Origin: Flaccisagitta enflata
Taxonomy: Eukaryota; Chaetognatha; Sagittoidea; Aphragmophora
Direction of reading: 5' to 3'
DNA: 64,000 nt
Assembly: GCA_965153355.1 (NCBI GenBank)
Contig: OZ231127.1
Location: 53,692,001 to 53,756,000, forward strand
The notes under the pieces are model-generated. The model ran no database searches and was not told the origin of the DNA. It was given only the letters and a program-made list of their open reading frames with translations. Of this stretch, positions 38,794-48,846 are shown one piece after another. Numbering within the stretch: the first letter of the stretch is position 1; every line of letters starts with the position of its first letter. The position numbers and the translations under genes were made by a program.

Positions 38794-39254
38794 TTTGGGC
38801 AGCGGCCCCAAAGGGCCGATGTCCTGTAGGACACAGGGGTGAACCATTATGTACGTCTGTCTGTCCGTCCCCCCCCTGAGGCCCTTCTCAGGCCTTAAAT
38901 TAGCCCTCTCAGGTCCCAAATTAGCCCTCTCAAGCCCAAAATCAGCCCTCTCAGGCCAACCCCCCCGAGGCCCCTCTTAGGCCCCAGATTAGCCCTCTCA
39001 GGCCCAAATTAGCCCTCTCAAGCCCAAAATCAGCCCTCTCAGACCAAAAATCAGTCCTTTGAGGCCAAAAATTAGCTCTTCAAGGCCCTAAATCAGCCTT
39101 GTCAGGACAGACGTACGTAATGGTTCACCTCTGTGTCCTACAGGACATAGGCCCTTTGGGGCCGCTGCCCTGCTCTCACACCACTTCTTCAGCTATCATT
39201 CCAAGCAGGGCATCGGGTACCGCTGACTATGTGCAATCCTTGGATGACTTGTTA
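38794..39254 (-). mobile_element. Family B element, complete
   Basis: In minus orientation: AACAAGTCATCCAAGGATTG, TAGTCAGCGGTACCCGATGC, inner inverted-repeat arm GGGCAGCGGCCCC, CTGTAGGACACAGAGG, a GTACGTC block, a core of about ten 20-21-bp units (GAGAGGGCTAATTTGGGCC-like), and the mirrored right arm to GCTGCCCAAAAAGG. The arms pair for about 70 bp. Confidence 0.9.
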
Positions 39255-40460
39255 TGGAATAAGATGACATAAATGTCCGCTGTTTCCATCTTTCACGACT
39301 CCCAAGCTTTAAATTTGTAAAGGAGCTCGTTTCACCGCTTTTTTGCTCGTTTTAGAAAAAAGTTCACAAAAAAATTACAATTTTGGCATTGAATGACTTC
39401 AGTTTAACAGTCAATTTCTGGTATCAGTGAAATATACCTCAGCTCTCAAACGTTATTCAAAATGGGGGATAGGCTCTGGGCATGAAATCATAGCCCCAGG
39501 CGACCTTGATATTGGCTTGGAGGGATATGGATCGATAGCGATAGGTTATGGATCTTGCGGCTTTGACCTGAGTATGTCTTCACAGAACAGGCGATGAATG
39601 GGAGAGAAATTTTTGGGATGCACAGTTGAGCCTCACTAAAGAGCATGCTGAGGGACTGTGCAAAATAATACCTTATAGCCAAGCTGCGTCATGCCAAGAT
39701 GAGAGTAAATACAAAATCTTTCATGGGTCAGTAAGTTATATGCTTCATAGGTGGGCGTGCCTTATCAGTGGGTCCGCTCTAACGGTGCTCCACTGTACTG
39801 TCAATCATCGCTAGCCGCAACACATGTCGTTAGAGGACACATGTACTGATCAATGTTTTTGGGTTGAATAAAGAAAAGGTGACAGACAAACGAACAGACT
39901 CACTCCAATAACAGAATCGCCGGAACGCGTTTATAAACTGATTTTGCGATTTAAAGACGAAGCCGCAGTTCAGTTTGAAGCCAAAGCCCCGCGACAAAAT
40001 AAGAATCAAATCCGCGATTATGCAAATCAATTCGCAACTTAATCGAATCGATTTCTTCGCAGATTTCCTGAATTACAATATGACTACAAAGCCCGTAAAA
40101 ACCAAGTCAAAAGCAGAACACAAATCACAATAAGCCAATTTGAATGGGAGAAAAAAGACAAAACTAGAAAGACTTCTTCAAATCTGAATATGACCCTGCC
40201 TTTTACATATGTGGTTCGGCAGGGGCAATGCTTGAAAGGCTATCCAGACAGCTGAACAGAGGAGGTAATGAAACAATGTTCATGAACGCCCGTAGCAACG
40301 GTCGGCAAGGCTGACTGCACTCATTTATGCAACATTTTACTGCCGCCACTTGTCAGTGAAGAATTTAGAATATTACAGAATCACAACAAAAGATACACAT
40401 GTCGGTAAACTTGCAACCAATTTCGTTTACTGACTAATGTTGGCCCTTAACCCAATTTAC
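39255..40460. other. Intergenic, no confident gene
   Basis: Short frames at 39488-39814 and 39830-40030 have no recognisable domain. Confidence 0.3.
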
Positions 40461-40464
40461 GCGG

Positions 40465-40678
40465 ACATGCAACTATGTGGGCCACTTTGGCTGGTTGGTC
40501 GAGTAGTCGGTTGGTTGGTTGGTCGATCATTCATGAAATGCTTTTTAAGTGCGAAAAAGAACCTCTATAACTGGCTGTGTCCGTCGGTTGGTCGGTTGGT
40601 CGGTTGGTCGGTCGGTCAGTAACGCATTTTTTCGACGATCAACATGTCGCACCTTATTGGCTTACTTGGCCTTGTTTA
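40465..40678 (-). mobile_element. Two short-subfamily family A copies in tandem
   Basis: ATGCAACTATGTGGGCCACT with a GGTCGGTTGG core (40465-40530), then CCTCTATAACTGGCTGTGTC, GGTCGGTTGGTCGG core and ATCAACATGTCGCACC ending GGCCTTGTTT (40556-40677). The second matches the copy at 16822-16936. Confidence 0.6.
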
Positions 40679-40825
40679 AATCTTTTCCACCCCTGCCCAA
40701 TCGTCGGCGAGTATCAGGGAGAAACACCTTAGACGAGGTCGCTGGATTCAAGAGGTGAAATATTGTACATTTCTCGGTAACAAGATATTCCACTCGCGTC
40801 GGCTTTCGCGGGGTCGCGATGAGAG

Positions 40826-41038
40826 ATGATTGACAAGCGTAAATTGAAAGGCAGAAAGTTAAGCCAGAAATCCGTTCGGAATCGGAAGATTCATTACGTT
40901 CATTTCGCCTACGATAATCCTATTTACGTAAGCAAGCGTGGAATTGATTTGTTAGACGCGGCATCCTCTTTGCTCGTTTTGGATTCAACATTAAGAGGGA
41001 GAAAAGAGTTTTACGTCAAACACCATGATCGATATTAA
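40826..41038 (+). CDS. Possible exon with NPxY-like motif, unrecognised
   Basis: A frame of 70 residues (MIDKRKLKGRKLSQKSV to KHHDRY) with balanced composition. FAYDNPIY is an NPxY-type motif as found in cytoplasmic tails of endocytic receptors, followed directly by a donor-like TTTACGTAAGCAAG at about 40925. The match is one short motif only and no family can be named. Confidence 0.2.
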   Translation: MIDKRKLKGRKLSQKSVRNRKIHYVHFAYDNPIYVSKRGIDLLDAASSLLVLDSTLRGRKEFYVKHHDRY

Positions 41039-41233
41039 CAGATCATTGCGTTAACTAAATGATGAACTTTAAATTCTGCTCTGTCAAACACAAAACACTA
41101 TACTAACAAATTATTGCGTTAGATTATGATTTAATTATGTGACAAATTATTCGAAGAGCCAGGCTTAAGTCTCGCCCGGAAATTTGGCCCGAAACGGATT
41201 CAAACGCTTGAAAACAAAATACAATTGATATCA

Positions 41234-41455
41234 GAACAAGGTCGGATACACGGCTACCCAAGTCGCGTGCGAGTGGGCAGGGGCAGCAATAAATTAGACC
41301 AGCTAGGCAGTTGGGCAGGAGCTGTAACCCCAAAACCGCCTATAAACGCCAAAAAAGCAAAGTGTTACCGACCGACCAACAGACGGACCAAAGGACGGAC
41401 GGACCAACAGACAGAGCGAGTTGTAGAGTCGAGTGCACGCGACTTAAAAAAAGAA
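41234..41455 (+). mobile_element. Family A element
   Basis: AACAAGGTCGGATACACGGC, AAGTCGCGTGCGAGTGGGC, AGGGGCAGC, TTGGGCAGGAGCTGTAACC, AAAGCAAAGTGTTACCGACC, a GGACC core, GAGTTGTAGAGTCGAGTGC, then ACGCGACTTAAAAAAAG. GAAG-rich sequence follows. Confidence 0.88.
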
Positions 41456-42012
41456 GCGATCTCAAAGGAATAGAGAAAAGACAAAGCAAAAGACAAGGGA
41501 TAGAAGAATGAGAAGATCCCTAAAAGAGGAGAAGCAAAGACAGAAGATGATCAATAAGAAATTTATAAGAAAGAAAGAATAGACAAAACAAAAGACAGAA
41601 GACAATGAGACAAGAAGAAACCTGAATAAAATACAAAGCAAAAGACAAAAGAAAGAAGATGTAGGAGAAACTTAAAGGAGGAGAAGAAAAGAAAACAAAT
41701 CGAGTTTTTCTTTCCGCCTCAGAAATGGGAATCATAAACATAAAATGATTCGGTCCACAGATCATAAGAAAAGCGCCTCGTAAACATCTTTTGCCACTCG
41801 CCTCTCGCCTCTCGCCTCGGCCGCCTGTACCGTTGCTGTTGCCGTCATCCCAACCACGGACCGATTCTTTGATAAATCTGAAAAATTCATGAATAGGATC
41901 TAGATTCTAGCCATGAAAATGTATTTCAAAGGGAAAACGTGACTATGAGGTTTTAATTTCATTATAAATTGATTCACTTCCCATTCTCGAAAGGGATTTC
42001 TTTCCTTATATA

Positions 42013-42618
42013 ACCTTGGGGAAATAAAAAATGGCGGATTTTTAAAAAGATTAAAAGCTTTCTTTTGAACCATAGCATAAGAAAAATGGATTGAAATTTG
42101 TGATGCCCATAAAGCCCTTCGAAAGATCTTTCATTTGAGTCGTTTCTGGCATTCCTAGTTTTATTCGTATAGAAATGGCATAAGTTTGAAGAAAAATATC
42201 ACTGATTGAAAAATGGACAAATATCGTCTTTTTTTCTACTAGTAATTTTTGTCTCAACGTTTTTCTCAATAATGCAATTTAGTATTGTCACAGCTACATG
42301 ATATCCATGAGCAAATTAAAGAGCTTCGAATTTTCTTCAAAATGGCGCCAAGAACGAATTTTTTACTCAATGCGTTTAGTTTCTATGTAACAACAAACAT
42401 AAAACACGCAGATCTGGAGTGAATTTCTCAAATTCCTGACAACCTGTCTTCTTTCCAATGCCATTTCTAAACGGATAAAGTTAGGACAACCAGCAACGTC
42501 TCATTTTAAAGATCATTCGCAGAGCTTTAAAATGGTCACCGATTTTTTATAGTTTTTTTCAATTAAAGGTAGATAAAAATAGTTTTCCAAAATCCGCCAT
42601 TTTTTATTTCCCCAAGGT
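42013..42618. mobile_element. 606-bp TA-flanked MITE
   Basis: Ends TA|ACCTTGGGGAAATAAA and TTTATTTCCCCAAGGT|TA; the inverted repeat is about 30 bp, including AATGGCGGATTT. No transposase. The internal motif CTTCAAAATGGCGCCAAGAA resembles one in the 607-bp element at 58697. A (CA)n tract starts 13 bp beyond the right end. Confidence 0.9.
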
Positions 42619-42630
42619 TACACACGCTCA

Positions 42631-42846
<216 letters not shown>

Positions 42847-43120
42847 CGTTCAGATGAGTGATTTATCATTTGATCCGTTGAGAAAGGGCATCGATGAAAA
42901 GCGCCTCTCGACTCGATTCGACTGAATGAATGCAGTAAATCCCCAAAACATCACAAAACTTTTCCAATTACCCCTAAAAGGCCTCAGGTTCGCCTTCATC
43001 AAACAAATCCCTGGAGTTGATGAGAAAAGAAGAAGAAGAAAGAGAAGAGGAAGAAGTATGCGAAAAAAGGATAAAAAGTTGCTAAAGAAAAGGAGAAGGG
43101 TGGAAGAAGACAGAAATGAA

Positions 43121-43691
43121 CTAGTCATCCAAGGATCGCAAATGGTCAGCGGTACCCGATGCCCTGCTTAGGGTGATCAAGTGAAGTAGTGGAGTCAGAG
43201 CAGGGCAGCGGCCCCAAAGGGCCGATGTCCTGTAGGATACAGGGGGGAATTTCCAGACGTCCTGAAGGGGAATATAGCAGGCCTAAGAGGTAATTGAGGC
43301 TGGGGGAAGATTTATGCCTCAAGATTAGATTTGAGGTCTGGGGGCAGAACTCAGACCTTGGGGGCAGATTTGAGGCCTGGAGGGCTGATTTGGGGCCTGG
43401 AATGCTGATTTGAGGTCTGGAGAGCGGATTTGAGGCCTTGAGAGCTGATTTGATGCCTTGAGAGCTGATTTGAGGCCTGGAGAGCTGATTTGAGGCCCAG
43501 AGAGCTGATTTGAGGCCTGGAGGGCTAATTTGAGGGCTTAGAGGGCCTAAAGCAGGCCTGAGAGTGAGCATATGAGGCCTCAATGGCCCATTGGGGAGGG
43601 GGACGGAAGGACGGAAGGACGGAAGGACGGACGTCTGGAAATTCCCCCCTGTGTCCTACAGGACATCGGCCCTTTGGGGCCGCTGCCCAAA
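43121..43691 (+). mobile_element. Family B element, complete
   Basis: GAACTAGTCATCCAAGGATC, TGGTCAGCGGTACCCGATGC, CCTGCTTAGGGTGATCAAGT, inner arm GGGCAGCGGCCCCAAAGGG, TGTCCTGTAGGATACAGG, GAATTTCCAGACGTCC, a core of about ten 20-bp units (GATTTGAGGCCTGGAGAGCT), (GGAC/GAAG) units, then the mirror arm to GCTGCCCAAAAAG. The inner inverted repeat is about 65 bp and nearly perfect. This is the best reference copy. Confidence 0.92.
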
Positions 43692-43968
43692 AAGAATAGT
43701 CGCAAAAGCTGTACCCGTGCCCTGTCTAAGTGAGTTGTGGAGATTCGGGCCTCAAGGCCGGGATCTGGGCCTCCAGGCTAGGACTTGGACCTTGAGGCTA
43801 GGATTTGGGCCTTGAGGCAGGAATTTGGGCCTCAAGACTGGAATTTAGGCCTCGAGACTGGAATTTGAGCCTCGAGACTGGGTTTTGAGGAGGGGGACGT
43901 AGGAGAAGGAGAAATCCCATATGTGTGAAAGCATAGGTCATCGACTCCTTCTCGCCGCTGCCCAAAAA
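43692..43968 (+). mobile_element. Family B element, internally deleted
   Basis: AATAGTCGCAAAAGCTGTAC, CCGTGCCCTGTCTAAGTGAG, a core of GGGCCTTGAGGCTGGGATTT units, then AGCATAGGTCATCGACTCC and CGCCGCTGCCCAAAAAAAG. The inner left arm is missing. It abuts the previous copy head to tail and is followed by GAAG-rich DNA. Confidence 0.75.
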
Positions 43969-44235
43969 AAGGAGAAAGAAGAAAGAAGAAAAAGAAAAAC
44001 AAGAAAGAAGAAAAGAAGTGAAGAAGACAAAAAAGAAGAAAAAGAAAAGAAGAAGTAGAAGATGAAGAGAGAAGCAGAGGAAGAAGAAGAAAAAGAGAAT
44101 AAAGATAAGAATATAAAAAAGAAGAAGAGGAAGAAGAAGAAGAAGAAGTAGAAGCAGAAGGAGAAGAAGAAGAAGAAGAAGAGTTAGAAGAAGAGGAAGA
44201 AGAAGCAAAAGAAGAAAAAGAAGAAAAAGCGCAAT
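43969..44235. repeat. GAA/AAG-rich low-complexity tract
   Basis: Degenerate GAAGAAGAA sequence that grows directly out of the A-rich end of the family B copy. Confidence 0.85.
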
Positions 44236-44335
44236 AAAGTAGGTTAACGTATCCTAAGTAGGTGCAGGATATCGACTCCTGGATTTCTGCAAAGAATTTC
44301 GCGACTAAAGTTTGCAAACAAGGACCGAGGAGAGA

Positions 44336-44336
44336 G

Positions 44337-44423
<87 letters not shown>
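44336..44423. repeat. (GA)n microsatellite
   Basis: About 42 GA units. Confidence 0.95.
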
Positions 44424-44425
<2 letters not shown>

Positions 44426-44682
44426 CACAGACAGTAAGACCGACAGAAAGAAACAAAGTGAAATATTTTTCTCCGGGCACAGCTACTGAATGTGGGCACA
44501 AATACCATCGATTGCCATGCTGAGTGGAATAAGCCAACGTAAGACATTGAACAACAGTAAAATAACGACATGGTTAGTGAATTGTTAAATCCCAGAATAA
44601 GACGACAAAAACAGTCAGGTTCTATTACAGCGCCGAGTGTTACTTAGAGTTTGCTGATACATTGGATTTAAAATCTTCCTTC

Positions 44683-44760
<78 letters not shown>

Positions 44761-44836
44761 GACTTACTTACTTACTTGTTTACTTACTTACTACCATACT
44801 TACTTACTTACCTACTTACTTAATCACTTACTTAGG
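44683..44836. repeat. (ACTT)n microsatellite
   Basis: About 35 CTTA units with scattered changes. Confidence 0.95.
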
Positions 44837-45129
44837 AAAATGAGCTGATGGTCACGCATCTTAGCCTATCAAAGACTGAGAATCACTTGTTTCTCTACAC
44901 CATGGGTGGCAGGAAGTAACACAGGTGATGTTTCGACCTTTTTTTTCATTTGGTTGTAAGCTGGCCCCGATCAGCGTAATTTGCTATTTTCCGAGATAGC
45001 GGGAAAAGGGTACGTGAGAAATAGAAATGCCTGACGTGGGGCCCCATGGTGGGATAGCTGTTGATACAGATTGTTGTAATATAATCATGGCAGGATGGCT
45101 CGTATCTAACGTTGAGAACCATTAACCAA

Positions 45130-45202
45130 CAAGGCCATACCGTGACACAAGTCGCGTGCGGGTGGGCAGGGGCAGTGAAGAAATAGACCAACCAAGCTGT
45201 TC
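45130..45202 (+). mobile_element. Family A element, left part only
   Basis: CAAGGCCATACCGTGACACA, AGTCGCGTGCGGGTGGGC, AGGGGCAGTGAAGAAATAGACC, then interrupted by repeat R1. Confidence 0.7.
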
Positions 45203-45691
45203 ACGCTCCTCAGTTTGGCTTTTTATTGGAAATAGAATAAAGTACGGCAAAAACTCCATCCATGCGGTTGTGTTTTTATCTTATTTGGTAGTTTTTTTGG
45301 TTACAAGTTCCTTCTTCAAGCAGAATTTATCTCTGGCAGCTTTTTTAAAGTTAAAACGTCATGAAATGCTTCTGTGTCTGTAAGGTTCTATCGCTTCCAG
45401 AAATCAAGCATTTTATCACAGAAAGAGACGTAATGCGAAACCCAAACTTGCTCTGAATAGTATTTTTACAACTTTTTAGGAGGGTTTTTTTTCAGTAGTT
45501 TGTCATTACATTGGTCGGTCTGTCTGCTGGTGCGTTTGTTAATTACATTTGCTCTGAATTGCTATTTTTGATGTTGTGAAGGAAAACTAAAATTATTTCA
45601 TGGAACTCTGATTTGACCCTATGACCAGAAATTAACAACCGCATTTATGGAGTTCTCCATTGTATTTCCACCGATAATCGAGAGTGCATGT
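45203..45691. repeat. Dispersed repeat R1, copy 2 (inverted relative to copy 1)
   Basis: Reverse complement of 32360-32847. It lies between a broken family A copy and a foldback, so it may be one arm of a larger unidentified element. Confidence 0.8.
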
Positions 45692-45990
45692 ATTCTCCCT
45701 AAAAATCAATATTTTGAGAAATTTTATTAGGGAACATTGCTTAAAATCAAATTTGCTACAACTTTCCCAAAGTATGTTCTGTAAGAATGTCGCTAGTTAG
45801 GCCGTTGCTAGGGAGCGTATTCATGTGTGACAACTCCTAGCAACCGCTAAACGAGCGACATTCTTACAGAACATACTGCGGGAAAGTTGTAGCAAATTCA
45901 ATCGTAAAAAATGTTCCCTCAAAAAAATTCTTAAGATATTGATATTTTAGCGATAATACATAGAAATGCGTTTCCATGGCAATCAGCTAT
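45688..45990. repeat. Foldback with arms of about 115-130 bp
   Basis: The left arm (about 45688-45814) and right arm (about 45835-45990) are imperfect reverse complements around a 20-bp spacer. The best core is ACTTTCCC, GTATGTTCTGTAAGAATG and TCGCT. No ORF. Confidence 0.8.
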
Positions 45991-46074
45991 CATGGGCAAT
46001 AAAGCATCCCTTTATTAGTCTATGTTTCAAATATCACTCCCTTGCCTTTAGTTGTTTTTTTAACAATGCTTGCC

Positions 46075-46111
46075 CCCGTTATCTCAAGTCTAGACGATAT
46101 CTACTGTATGC
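46075..46111. mobile_element. Solitary end of the CAGTAGAT TIR family
   Basis: GTCTAGACGATATCTACTG followed by TA matches the right end of the 29003-29512 element. The opposite end was not found. Confidence 0.6.
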
Positions 46112-46112
46112 G

Positions 46113-46197
46113 GTGTTTTAGGTGTTATAGGTGGTTATGGGGTGGTTGGTTGGTCGCTGATCTGCATCGAGGGTGGGTTTGGTCCACGGTGTGTCGG
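46113..46197 (-). repeat. Single unit of the 82-bp satellite
   Basis: The reverse complement of one unit of the 55964-57020 array: it contains GGTGTTTTAGGTGTTATAGG, GGGTGGTTGGTTGGTC and GCATCGAGGGTGGGTTTGG. It shows the unit is dispersed, not confined to the array. Confidence 0.85.
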
Positions 46198-46207
46198 AGG
46201 GTCTCGG

Positions 46208-46330
46208 AAGAAGAAGAAGAAGATAAAAAAAAAAAAAAGAACAAAGAAAAAAAATAAGAAAAAAAAAGAAAAAAAAAGAAAAAAAAAAGAAAAAAAAAAG
46301 AAAAAAAAGATAAGAAAAAAATAAAGTAAA
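46208..46330. repeat. A/G-rich tract
   Basis: AAAAAAAAGA units. Confidence 0.85.
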
Positions 46331-46423
46331 ATAAAGAAAGAATGAGTAAAAGAATTACAAGCCCAACAGGGCAACAATCGCGTTTTCCAGTTACACACAC
46401 AACTACATGATGCCTGACACAAG

Positions 46424-46483
46424 TTCATTCATTCATTCATTCACTCATTCATTCATTCATTCAATCATTCATTCATTCATTCA
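46424..46483. repeat. (ATTC)n microsatellite
   Basis: About 15 ATTC units shortly before a family A copy. Confidence 0.9.
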
Positions 46484-46521
46484 GAAGAAAAAGACGATGA
46501 AGAAATGTCAAAAAGAAGAAG

Positions 46522-47194
46522 AACAAGGCCGGATACCGAAGTCGCGTGTGGGTCGGCAGGGGCAGTGATAAACAGGTCGCCCAAGGGCAATATGTGGTCA
46601 GCGATACCCGTTGCCCTGCTTTGCATAGTTGTAAATCGGAGAGGCAGGGCAGCGGCCCAGAAGGGGACAAAGTCCTGTATAACACTGGGGACTTTCGTTT
46701 GTTCGTCGGTTTGTTCATTTGCTCGTCCATCCGCCACCCCCAGTCCCTCTCAGGCCTGAAATATGCCCTCTCAGGCATTAAATCTACCCTCTCAGGCCTG
46801 AAATCTGCCCTCTCAGGCCTTGAATCTGAGAGAGTAGATTTCAGGCCTGAAACGGCAGATTCAAGGCCTAAGAGGACAGGTTTCAGGCCTGAAAGGCTAA
46901 TTTCTGGCCTGAGAGGGCAGATTCAAGGCCTGAGAGGGCAGATTTTAGGCCTAAGAGGGCAGATTTCAGACCTGAGAGGGACTGGGGGGGACGAACAAAC
47001 AAACAAATGGACAAACGAACGAACGAAAGTCCCCTGTGTTCTACAGGACTTCGTCCCCTTTGGGGCCGCTGCCCAAAAAGACTAACCAAGCATTTGGGCA
47101 GGAGCGGTAATGCAAAAAACGCCGAAAATAGCAAAGTGTTACGGACCGGCCAACGGACATAGCGGATTGAAGAGTCGCATGCACGCGACTAAAA
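46522..47194 (+). mobile_element. Family A element interrupted by a family B element
   Basis: The left part (AACAAGGCCGGATACCGAAG to GGCAGTGATAA, 46522-46572) and right part (GACTAACCAAGCATTTGGGC to GCACGCGACTAAAAAG, 47080-47194) are continuous in other copies, for example 17563-17710. Confidence 0.88.
46573..47079 (+). mobile_element. Family B element nested in family A
   Basis: It starts CAGGTCGCCCAAGGGC, TGGTCAGCGATACCCGTTGC, GGGCAGCGGCCCAGAAGGG, ACACTGGGGACTTTCG, a core of about ten 21-bp CTCTCAGGCCTGAAATCTGCC units that switches to its reverse complement near 46830, the mirror arm, then GGGGCCGCTGCCCAAAAA. The broken host gives its ends to within 1-3 bp. Confidence 0.9.
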
Positions 47195-47196
47195 AG

Positions 47197-47397
47197 AAGA
47201 ACAAGGCCGGATACACGGCTACCCCAGTCGCGTTCGGGTGGGCAGGGGCCATATTTGAGGTCACTTGATCATTTGGGCAGGAGCAGTGAGGCCAAAGACC
47301 GCAAAAACCAAAAAAAAGTAAAGTGTGACGGACGGACGGACCAATGGACGGACGGACCAACGGACCGACGAAGCGGGGTGTAGAGTCGCGTAGCACG

Positions 47398-47401
<4 letters not shown>
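47197..47401 (+). mobile_element. Family A element ending in (CT)n
   Basis: AACAAGGCCGGATACACGGC, AGTCGCGTTCGGGTGGGC, ACTTGATCATTTGGGCAGGA, AAAGTAAAGTGTGACGG, a GGAC core, GGGGTGTAGAGTCGCGTAGC, then ACGCGACT. It is head to tail with the previous copy. Instead of the A-rich tail, CT repeats begin immediately. Confidence 0.92.

Positions 47402-47468
<67 letters not shown>
47400..47468. repeat. (CT)n microsatellite at a family A end
   Basis: About 34 CT units contiguous with the terminal hairpin. Confidence 0.95.
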
Positions 47469-47471
<3 letters not shown>

Positions 47472-47514
47472 TTAGCTCTGTCAAAGTCAATCAGATGTCA
47501 AAAAGATGTAAAAG

Positions 47515-47834
47515 GAACTAGTCATCCAAGGCTGGCACGTGGTCAGCGGTACCCGATGCCCGGCTTGGAGTGATCAGCTGAAGGGTTGAAAGAGAGCAGA
47601 GCAGCAGCCCCAAGGAACTGATGACCTTTAGGACACAGTGGTGAATTTCCATACGTCCTCATTTTCAATTTTTCATGTTTTTCAATGGGACTTTTACATC
47701 AATCAGGGATAAGCAGCCTCGAGCTCCGGAGATGGACAGACAGAAGGACCAAAGGATAGAAGGACGGACTTATGGAAATTCACCCCTGTGTCCTAACAAA
47801 CATCGGCCCTTTGGGGGACGCTACCCAAAAAGCG
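47515..47834 (+). mobile_element. Family B element with reduced core
   Basis: GAACTAGTCATCCAAGGCTG, TGGTCAGCGGTACCCGATGC, GAGCAGCAGCCCCAAGGAAC, TTAGGACACAGTGGTGAAT, no minisatellite, then the mirror arm GGAAATTCACCCCTGTGTCC to CGCTACCCAAAAAG. Confidence 0.85.
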
Positions 47835-47968
47835 CTCATGTTGGCCTGTGCTTTTTTAAGCCTGGAAATAGTGGCAATACGGCAAGTCACAATTAGTGGT
47901 CACGTTTTGGTTGATATCTTGATTGATCTTAATATGGCAAATATCGCCACCTACACTTAGTCAAAGCT

Positions 47969-48198
47969 TTGTTCGCTTGTCAGCAAAGGAAATACATCGG
48001 AGGTGAAATTGACATTGACGTCATACTAAATTCATATAACCAGCCAATTCCATGTCAAATACATCATGATCACAAGCGTCAACAGTTTGTTCGAGCAGTA
48101 CTCATTTCAAGGAGAAAAGAGCTGACAGAACTACCTAAAAATAGTTGTGGGTGTCAAAGTATTTTGTTGCTGATTGGGAGAGATTTGATTTGTAATGT
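47969..48198 (+). CDS. Possible internal exon, unrecognised
   Basis: A frame with acceptor TGTTCGCTTGTCAG (before CAAAGG, 47984) and a strong donor AATGTAAGT (about 48198) encodes QRKYIGGEIDIDVILNSYNQ, then PIPCQIHHDHKRQQFVRAVL, ISRRKELTEL and SCGCQSILLLIGRDLICN. Composition is gene-like and splice sites suit both ends. No family can be named with confidence; a beta-sandwich domain exon is one possibility. Confidence 0.3.
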
Positions 48199-48347
48199 AA
48201 GTTTTGTAGCTATATGTATACACATGCAAGGGCAGTAGAAGGAGACTATAAAAATGATACCTGTTGGTCCAACACATGTCAACGTTGTGAGTGTATGTTT
48301 GATAGGGTATGGCTTATACTCAACATGAAAAACGCTTCTTTTACTCA

Positions 48348-48351
<4 letters not shown>

Positions 48352-48441
<90 letters not shown>
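48352..48441. repeat. (GA)n microsatellite
   Basis: About 45 GA units. Confidence 0.95.
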
Positions 48442-48443
<2 letters not shown>

Positions 48444-48589
48444 GACAGATTCCGAAAAAAAAATCTATACTACTGCCTTCATTCCTTACTAGCATTCCTA
48501 CCTTCCATCCAGTGCTCTCTTCCTTCCCTCCATTCCCTCCCTCCTTCTGTTCCTACCTCCCTGCCATTCCTGCCCTATTTCATAAAACC

Positions 48590-48846
48590 AGAAATTAGGC
48601 TTTTCAGACCCTACATCAGTCTAAGTCCCCCCGGGCTCAAATCACGCCTCTCTGTCCTCACATAGGGCATCACAGACCCCAAATTAGGCCCCTTGGACTT
48701 TAAAGCCTGACTTCAAGACCCTATATCTGTCCAGTTTGGAATCATAGGTCATCGCTACCCTTATCATCTCATCGCCATATACACCTAGTCACTTACTTAA
48801 GGCATCGGGTACAGCTGACCATGTAACGCTTTTGCGACTACTATTG
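48590..48846 (-). mobile_element. Family B element, truncated
   Basis: Minus orientation: AATAGTAGTCGCAAAAGCGT, ATGGTCAGCTGTACCCGATG, CCTTAAGTAAGTGAC, a GATGACCTATGATTCC block and about five 21-bp core units. The hairpin arms are lost. Confidence 0.65.
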
